Below are positions 1 through 5,138 of a stretch of 5,138 nucleotides of DNA, piece after piece. The stretch comes from Bacteroidales bacterium (GTDB lineage Bacteria > Bacteroidota > Bacteroidia > Bacteroidales > UBA4181): contig JAISDP010000306.1 in NCBI GenBank assembly GCA_031264715.1, forward strand, positions 1-5,138. The letters are read 5' to 3'. The notes beneath the pieces are model-generated. The model was not told the origin of the DNA. It made no database searches and saw nothing but the letters and a program-made list of their open reading frames with translations. How positions within the stretch are numbered: the stretch's first letter is position 1; every line of letters starts with the position of its first letter. A program made the position numbers and the translations under genes.

Positions 1-210
1 ACAAAAATTACATTCCTTTTAATAGACATCATACCCGATTTGGGGTCAAAAATAAGAAATATTTTGATCGAACTTCAACATAAATGCATTTTTTTGATGA
101 AACCGGTACATTCAACAGGTGCTGTTTTGTCCAAATCAGCATATTTTGGAGAATATTACCAAATTTTTATTAATAATTGTTAAAAATAGCGACATTGTGA
201 TCGGATTATT

Positions 211-218
211 TACATTTG
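211..218 (+). promoter_or_regulatory. Bacteroidota-type -7 promoter element for the three-gene cassette
   Basis: TACATTTG is an exact match to the Bacteroidota sigma-70 -7 consensus TAnnTTTG. A TTG at 195-197 could be the -33 element, but its 13-base gap is shorter than usual, so the upstream half is weak. Transcription would begin at about 222-226, giving a leader of about 85 bases before the ATG at 309. It sits in A/T-rich non-coding DNA directly upstream of the first gene of a co-directional cluster, which fits a promoter for that cluster. The match is seen in the sequence; the start site is inferred. Confidence 0.6.
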
Positions 219-224
219 CATCTG

Positions 225-253
225 TGCTTCAATGCTGCATGAGAATTGAAGCA
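225..253 (+). other. Leader hairpin (perfect 9-bp inverted repeat)
   Basis: TGCTTCAAT (225-233) and ATTGAAGCA (245-253) are perfect reverse complements separated by an 11-base loop. The repeat begins right where the promoter at 211-218 is expected to start transcription, so the RNA would carry a 5'-terminal stem-loop. Such structures can stabilise mRNA; alternatively the palindrome may be a DNA operator overlapping the start site. The right arm covers the TTG at 246 that would otherwise extend the first gene, which argues for translation starting at 309. There is no U-tract, so it is not a terminator. Confidence 0.45.
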
Positions 254-308
254 GTCTGTTCGAAAAAATCAAATCAAACAAAATAAACATCAATCAATTA
301 AACTTAAT

Positions 309-1640
309 ATGGATAAAAAGACAAATCATTTGAACCGGCGCCGGTTTTTGGGTTATTCTGCCCTTGGGTTAGCCGGATTGACCGTTCTTCCGAGTTGGAC
401 TATGGCCAATGGTGTCCGTTTGCCGCCAAGTGACAGGGTTGTATTGGGATTTATCGGGCTAGGACAACAGGGCTGTTCCGATTTTAACAGTTTCTCATCG
501 TGCCCCGGCGTGCAGGTTGTTGCCGGCTGCGATGTGGACAGTATCAAGCGCGAACGTTTCAAACGCAGGGTGGAAGCCTGGCAGAAGAAACAGAACATCG
601 CACAGCGGTGCGACATGTACGAGTTTTACGAAGACCTGCTGAATCGTAGGGACATTGACGCAGTATCCATCGCCACGCCCGACCACTGGCATGCATTGAT
701 CACCATTCATGCCTGCAAGGTAAAAAAAGACGTGTATGTACAGAAACCGCTGGCATTTACCATCACCGAAGGTCTTGCCATGGTAAGGGCAGTGCGCGAC
801 AATAATTGTGTGTTGCAGACAGGCAGTCAGCAACGATCGAGCAGGGAATTCCAGCAGGCCATTGCACTGGTCAGAAGCGGCGGCATCGGTCATATCGAAA
901 CCGTCTATGCCAAGGTGGGCGATCCTCCGAAACCGCTTGATCTTCCCGAACAGCCTGTCCCGGCGTCATTGAACTGGAACCAGTGGATGGGGCCGCTGAA
1001 TGATCCCAAGGTACACTATAATTCCGACCTTTGCCCGCCCGTCACGCTGAACCCCGAGCAAAACGAAACGCTGTGGGGTGCATGGCGCTGGTACCGCGAA
1101 ACCGGTAACGGTTTTACAGCCGACTGGGGCGCACACATGTTCGACATCTCGCAGGCAGCCATCGGGATGGATGGTTCGGGACCATGCGAATATATCCCCA
1201 AAGGCTACGGAGGCGCACAGTATCTCACCATGAAATATCAGAACGGCATCGTAATGACCGAACAGCCTTTCCGTCCCGAAGGCGGTAACGGCATCTGCTT
1301 TAACGGCACCAAAGGCTGGCTGAAGGTGACGCGTGGCTATATCGAATGTTCCGATCCTTCGCTGATCATGAAAGAGGAGCAAAAGGTGGCTGCAGGACAG
1401 TATGAGGTCAGTTCGCCGCACATGCAGAATTTTATTGACGCCGTTCGTTTGCGTAAAAATCCGGTTGCCCCGGTGGAAGTGGGTTGCAGCACCAATACGC
1501 TTTGCTGCATTGCCAACATCGCTACCGAGCTGCAACGACCTGTAAAATGGGATCCGGCCACGTTAAGTTTCGGCGACGATAAGGAAGCTGCCAGCCATAG
1601 ATTGTATCGTTACCAGTATAGAAAGCCATATGCGGTATAA
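309..1640 (+). CDS. Tat-exported Gfo/Idh/MocA family oxidoreductase
   Basis: A 443-residue NAD(P)-dependent sugar or polyol oxidoreductase. The ATG at 309 is chosen over an in-frame TTG at 246 because it puts a Tat signal at the N-terminus: R10-R11-R12-F13-L14, a hydrophobic stretch to about residue 28, then a likely cleavage near A33. The Rossmann fold begins with G50-L-G52-Q-Q-G55; D75, at the end of the second strand, suggests preference for NAD over NADP. The family 'EKP' motif appears as Q145-K146-P147, preceded by the P-D-H-W-H-A segment (124-129). The C-terminal half carries D272-W-G-A-H276-M-F-D, so K146 and H276 are the probable catalytic pair. Length is normal for Tat-bearing members. 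Because folded Tat substrates can carry bound cofactor, it probably acts in the periplasm with tightly held NAD. It leads a cassette with an isomerase-like barrel. Substrate unknown; oxidation of glycosides to 3-keto forms is a plausible but unproven role. A GH109-type NAD-dependent glycosidase is an alternative. Confidence 0.9.
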   Translation: MDKKTNHLNRRRFLGYSALGLAGLTVLPSWTMANGVRLPPSDRVVLGFIGLGQQGCSDFNSFSSCPGVQVVAGCDVDSIKRERFKRRVEAWQKKQNIAQRCDMYEFYEDLLNRRDIDAVSIATPDHWHALITIHACKVKKDVYVQKPLAFTITEGLAMVRAVRDNNCVLQTGSQQRSSREFQQAIALVRSGGIGHIETVYAKVGDPPKPLDLPEQPVPASLNWNQWMGPLNDPKVHYNSDLCPPVTLNPEQNETLWGAWRWYRETGNGFTADWGAHMFDISQAAIGMDGSGPCEYIPKGYGGAQYLTMKYQNGIVMTEQPFRPEGGNGICFNGTKGWLKVTRGYIECSDPSLIMKEEQKVAAGQYEVSSPHMQNFIDAVRLRKNPVAPVEVGCSTNTLCCIANIATELQRPVKWDPATLSFGDDKEAASHRLYRYQYRKPYAV

Positions 1641-1726
1641 AGTACTTCATACCGTTCCCAACTTTTGTCAAATTATCAGTTCTTATCAATAAATAATTAA
1701 TTAAAAAAGCCCTTACGTTCCGCTTT

Positions 1727-1760
1727 CCCTTCTCTTTGGGAGAGGGGCCGGGAGGTGAGG
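1727..1760 (+). repeat. G/C-rich palindromic (REP-like) element in the spacer
   Basis: CCCTTCTC (1727-1734) pairs with GAGAGGGG (1740-1747) over 8 bp, including one G-U pair, around a 5-base loop, and is followed by CCGGGAGGTGAGG (1748-1760). The element stands out from the A/T-rich spacer before it (1641-1710, where I see no hairpin). It resembles the short palindromic 'GGGAGAGGG...GGTGAGG' intergenic elements scattered through many bacterial genomes; copy number cannot be seen here. It lies between two co-directional genes and ends 11 bases before the next ATG, so in RNA it would form a hairpin in that gene's leader. The 3' part GGAGGTGA (1751-1758) is by chance or design a perfect anti-SD complement, set 13 bases from the ATG. 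Confidence 0.5.
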
Positions 1761-1771
1761 CCTCTTCTCAT

Positions 1772-2641
<870 letters not shown>

Positions 2642-2646
2642 AAACC

Positions 2647-2673
2647 CCTCCCTCCCCCAAGCGGGGAGGGAGG
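2647..2673 (+). repeat. Strong G/C-rich hairpin, 11-bp perfect stem
   Basis: CCTCCCTCCCC (2647-2657) and GGGGAGGGAGG (2663-2673) form a perfect 11-bp stem with a 5-base loop, starting 6 bases after the stop codon at 2641. On the + strand no T-run follows (TAAACG), so it is not a classical terminator for the cassette. Read on the - strand it is followed by GGGGTTTTTAT and would look like an intrinsic terminator, but no - strand gene is seen. The likeliest reading is a repeat-type intergenic palindrome that may protect the upstream mRNA 3' end or weaken read-through into the third gene. It is related in style, not closely in sequence, to the hairpin at 1727-1747. Confidence 0.6.
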
Positions 2674-2710
2674 TAAACGTTACATAAAAGCAAGTAGAAG
2701 ACTCTTCCTT

Positions 2711-4219
2711 ATGAAAACAATCATCACCATCATCCGGGCAGCCATCGGCTGGCATTTCCTGTACGAAGGACTCATTAAACTGTTTGCCGACGAATGGTCG
2801 GCGGCATCCTACCTGAACAACACTCATGGGTTTCTTTCCGGGTTCTACCACTGGCTGGTGGCTTCGCCCATGCGACTCGAAGCTGTTGACTTCCTCAATG
2901 TATGGGGACTAATCCTGATCGGATTGGCTCTGTTTCTTGGCGCATGTGTCAGATGGGCTTCCATTGCCGGGGTTTTGCTGTTGACGCTGTACTATTTTGC
3001 ATATCCGCCTTTCGGTATTTCGTTGCTTGGAGGCGACGGCACAGTGTATATCATTAACCAGTTATTTATCGAAGCGGCAATACTCATTTTTCTCTTCTGC
3101 TACAGGGAAAAGGGATGTGGCCTGGATGACCTGATGCAATTGCTGAAAAGAAGGAAACAAAAACACACGGAATCCGATACTGGAGACTTGAAGCGCCGGG
3201 TCTCTACCCGGCGCGAAGTTTTGAAGGATCTGGCAGCCTTTCCTGTCCTGGGTTTATTCGGATGGAGCGCCTACCAGAGCGGTAAAATATATGGTACCGA
3301 TACACTGTCGGGGGCAACGATACAAATCAACCGGGTGGCGCTGAGTGAACTGAAAGGCGAATTGCCCAAAGGGAAACTTGGCAGTCACGAGTTGAGCCGG
3401 CTGATTATGGGTGGTAACCTGATTGGCGGATGGGCGCATGCACGCGACTTGCTTTATGCCGGGCCGCTCTTTAAAGCCTACAATACCGAAAAGAAAATCT
3501 TCGAAACTCTGATGCTGTGCGAACAGGCAGGAATTAACTGCATCAACATCGGCTTCCCGACCATACAAACGATGGTCAGGTACAAAAAAATGACCGGCAG
3601 TAAAATCAAGGTAATTGTACAGGTAGGTATCACTGAAAAAAGCGAAGACATTTACGAAAATGTAACCACGGCTATCGATAATGGCATGGACATTATACAG
3701 CTACAGGGTAACTGGTGCGATTGGCTGGTGCGCGACAACAGGCTGGAAGTGATCGACGGTCTTATGAATCGCATACGCAGCAACGATGTCGCCGCCGGAA
3801 TAGGCGCACACACCATCGACTCATTTATCATCTGCGAAGAAAACGGCATCATTCCCGACTATTACATGAAAACGATGCATCACGACAACTACTGGTCAGC
3901 ACATCCGCGCGAAAATCGCAAACCGTTCGAAGTGGATGGCGCACGCAGCAATGATCATAACATGTTTCACGACAACTGCTTCTGCCCTTTTCCCGATCGT
4001 ACCGTTGAGTTCGTCAATCGTGCCAAAATACCGGTAATGGGTTTCAAGGTGCTTGCAGCAGGCGCTATCCATCCCAAGGATGGCTTTAAATGGGCATTTG
4101 AAAACGGCGCTGATTTCATTTGTGTAGGAATGTTCGATTTCCAAGTGGTGGATGATGTAAACATCTGTATCGATACATTACAAAACCTTCAAAACAGGAA
4201 ACGGGAATGGTACGCATAA
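2711..4219 (+). CDS. DoxX membrane domain fused to a periplasmic TIM-barrel-like domain through an internal Tat-like motif
   Basis: A 502-residue three-part protein starting at an ATG with no Shine-Dalgarno. Residues 1-145 look like a DoxX domain with four hydrophobic segments (about 3-22, 59-79, 82-101, 112-130), including the early Y18-E-G-L-I-K23 segment. A basic linker (146-168) leads to T166-R167-R168-E-V-L-K172 and a short hydrophobic stretch (174-188), arranged like a Tat signal but inside the protein. By the positive-inside rule the linker is cytoplasmic and everything after about 190 is periplasmic. Residues about 220-495 look like a TIM barrel: R230-L-I-M-G-G-N236, Q332-G-N-W-C336-D, I364-G-A-H367, H390-H391-D-N, H420-D-N-C423-F-C425 and a late strand ending I-C-V-G-M-F. 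I recognise this as a conserved hypothetical type often described only as aldo/keto reductase-like or as a Tat-signal protein; no activity can be assigned. The reading frame is intact through the junction, so this is a true fusion. It probably works with the two exported enzymes upstream. Confidence 0.8.
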   Translation: MKTIITIIRAAIGWHFLYEGLIKLFADEWSAASYLNNTHGFLSGFYHWLVASPMRLEAVDFLNVWGLILIGLALFLGACVRWASIAGVLLLTLYYFAYPPFGISLLGGDGTVYIINQLFIEAAILIFLFCYREKGCGLDDLMQLLKRRKQKHTESDTGDLKRRVSTRREVLKDLAAFPVLGLFGWSAYQSGKIYGTDTLSGATIQINRVALSELKGELPKGKLGSHELSRLIMGGNLIGGWAHARDLLYAGPLFKAYNTEKKIFETLMLCEQAGINCINIGFPTIQTMVRYKKMTGSKIKVIVQVGITEKSEDIYENVTTAIDNGMDIIQLQGNWCDWLVRDNRLEVIDGLMNRIRSNDVAAGIGAHTIDSFIICEENGIIPDYYMKTMHHDNYWSAHPRENRKPFEVDGARSNDHNMFHDNCFCPFPDRTVEFVNRAKIPVMGFKVLAAGAIHPKDGFKWAFENGADFICVGMFDFQVVDDVNICIDTLQNLQNRKREWYA

Positions 4220-4389
4220 GCGGCAGTTATTTTTAAAAAATTGATCAAAATCGGATCATTTCCTTCAATTGGTTATTGGTTAGGAGATTGATTTTCATTT
4301 TTGAAAAACGTCCATCTACCGTTTTGCATCGTTCGTCAAAAAAAGGCCTGTTTGCCGGGATTCTCATACCTTCCGTCGTTTTTTTGCAT
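4220..4389. other. A/T-rich spacer between the cassette and purN
   Basis: No gene is supportable here. It holds small weak structures only: TGATC/GATCA (4242-4246 and 4254-4258), a perfect tandem of TTGGTTA (4269-4275 and 4276-4282), and TTTTCA/TGAAAA around a TTTT loop (4292-4307). None is a convincing intrinsic terminator for the upstream cassette, although transcription probably ends somewhere in this stretch given the new promoter that follows. Confidence 0.5.
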
Positions 4390-4397
4390 TATCTTTG
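4390..4397 (+). promoter_or_regulatory. Bacteroidota-type -7 promoter element for purN
   Basis: TATCTTTG matches the Bacteroidota -7 consensus TAnnTTTG exactly. No clear TTG lies at the usual -33 distance, which is common because that element is weakly conserved. Transcription would start near 4402-4405, leaving a leader of about 33 bases before the purN ATG at 4437. Together with the 217-base spacer this suggests purN is transcribed on its own rather than with the upstream genes. Confidence 0.6.
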
Positions 4398-4436
4398 TCG
4401 CTGGATACATAAGTTCAAACGATAGACAGGTTTTTT

Positions 4437-5003
4437 ATGAAACACATTGTTATTTTTGCGTCTGGTTCAGGGTCAAATGCTCAGCAAATAGCCGAATATT
4501 TTTCTAAATCGAACACCGCACGGGTGATCATGATATATTCCAACCGGGCGGATGCTTATGTGTTGCAGCGAGCCTGTAAAATGAACATATCTACTGTTGT
4601 ATTCGACAGGGCCGATTTCTATGAAAATGATCTCGTTTTTAATCAATTGGATAATCTTCATCCCGACTTGATCGTACTTGCAGGTTTTTTGTGGAAAGTC
4701 CCTGAAAAAATCGTGCGCGCTTTCCCAAACAGGATTGTCAATATCCATCCCGCGCTTCTTCCCAGATACGGAGGAAAAGGCATGTATGGCAACCATGTGC
4801 ATCAAGCTGTTATCCAAAATAATGAAAAAGAATCGGGCATCACCATTCACTATGTCAATGAACATTATGATGAAGGTGCACTCATCCTTCAAGCGATATG
4901 TAAGATAGACGGGAACGATACTCCCGAAACCCTTGCCGGGAAAGTACATACCCTCGAATACAAATATTACCCGAAAGCCATCGAACAGGTTCTGCTGCGG
5001 TAA
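4437..5003 (+). CDS. purN: Phosphoribosylglycinamide formyltransferase 1 (GAR transformylase)
   Basis: Transfers the formyl group of 10-formyltetrahydrofolate to GAR, making FGAR in cytoplasmic de novo purine synthesis. The 188-residue protein has the N-terminal phosphate-binding loop A8-S-G-S-G-S-N14, the strand I79-V-L-A-G-F84, and the catalytic set N102 and H104 (N-I-H-P-A-L-L-P) plus D145 (in H143-Y-D-E-G), corresponding to N106, H108 and D144 of the E. coli enzyme. G112-G-K-G-M-Y-G118 is the folate-site loop in the form common in Bacteroidota. It is a little shorter than the 212-residue E. coli protein, mainly at the C-terminus, which is usual for this phylum and not a truncation. The ATG follows an A/T-rich leader (GGTTTTTT) without a Shine-Dalgarno. 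Its own promoter lies at 4390-4397. The gene is visibly more A/T-rich than the three genes upstream and has no functional tie to them. Confidence 0.96.
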   Translation: MKHIVIFASGSGSNAQQIAEYFSKSNTARVIMIYSNRADAYVLQRACKMNISTVVFDRADFYENDLVFNQLDNLHPDLIVLAGFLWKVPEKIVRAFPNRIVNIHPALLPRYGGKGMYGNHVHQAVIQNNEKESGITIHYVNEHYDEGALILQAICKIDGNDTPETLAGKVHTLEYKYYPKAIEQVLLR

Positions 5004-5138
5004 TAAGTACCTGACTATTCATGGATGTGATATTGATGATCGCCTTGCGTTGACAGCATCAAATAACGGGTGAGCAAACTAAATTTCATATCACAATTTT
5101 AGCCCGCGCACGATATAAAACTGCCTTTTTTTCAAAAT

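Noticed and set aside
246..308. N-terminal extension of the oxidoreductase from a TTG start
   Set aside because: It would bury the Tat signal 21 residues inside the protein, the extension is low-complexity K/Q/N-rich, and the TTG is in the right arm of a perfect hairpin. The ATG at 309 is better.
966..1535. Long - strand reading frames inside the coding genes (for example 966-1535 and 1847-2581)
   Set aside because: They are antisense shadows of strongly supported + strand genes; their translations show no domain or signal features.
1736..1771. N-terminal extension of the isomerase-like protein from a TTG start
   Set aside because: It translates the loop and right arm of a palindromic element and would precede an otherwise ideal signal peptide starting at the ATG at 1772.
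2647..2673. Intrinsic terminator ending the cassette after the second gene
   Set aside because: The stem is strong but no T-run follows on the + strand and the third gene starts 38 bases later with no promoter-consensus match seen in the gap, so a read-through intergenic palindrome is more likely.
4301..4507. 68-codon + strand reading frame overlapping the start of purN
   Set aside because: It starts with TTG, runs through the purN promoter and overlaps purN in another frame; the product has no recognisable feature.
5015..5089. 24-codon - strand reading frame starting with Met-Lys-Phe-Ser
   Set aside because: Very short, ends just after purN, with only an imperfect promoter-like TAAAATTG before it. 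It could be the remains of a gene start, but nothing supports it as real.
5004..5138. Terminator or promoter after purN
   Set aside because: No hairpin with a T-run is convincing; the T-rich run near 5127 lacks a stem before it, and the downstream gene is outside the window.

Overview
The window reads as chromosomal DNA of a Bacteroidota bacterium, most likely order Bacteroidales; genus cannot be fixed from the sequence. Support comes from two exact matches to the Bacteroidota -7 promoter element TAnnTTTG (211-218 and 4390-4397), gene starts mostly lacking Shine-Dalgarno sequences and preceded by A/T-rich leaders, the short Bacteroidota-style PurN, and the family mix (Tat-exported Gfo/Idh/MocA oxidoreductase, exported sugar isomerase-like TIM barrel, DoxX fusion). 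All four genes are on the + strand.

Layout: 1-308 is an A/T-rich control region with a good promoter and a 9-bp leader hairpin. 309-1640 encodes a Gfo/Idh/MocA oxidoreductase with a Tat signal. 1641-1771 is a spacer ending in a G/C-rich hairpin. 1772-2641 encodes a secreted sugar phosphate isomerase/epimerase-like protein. 2642-2710 carries a second, very stable G/C-rich hairpin. 2711-4219 encodes an unusual fusion: a four-helix DoxX membrane domain, a basic linker with an internal twin-arginine-like motif and fifth hydrophobic segment, and a C-terminal TIM-barrel-like domain of unclear activity. 4220-4436 is an A/T-rich spacer with a new promoter, followed by purN (4437-5003), a purine biosynthesis gene that looks transcriptionally separate. 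5004-5138 has no supportable gene.

Working together: the first three genes look like one co-directional cassette whose products all act outside the cytoplasm: a Tat-exported NAD-type sugar oxidoreductase, a signal-peptide-bearing AP-endonuclease-2-fold enzyme, and a membrane-anchored TIM barrel predicted to face the periplasm. This pairing of oxidoreductase and isomerase-like barrel resembles the oxidise/eliminate/hydrate (3-keto-glycoside) chemistry known in gut Bacteroides; the substrate and the role of the DoxX fusion are inference. The DoxX fusion is the most interesting object in the window. purN is housekeeping and probably unrelated.
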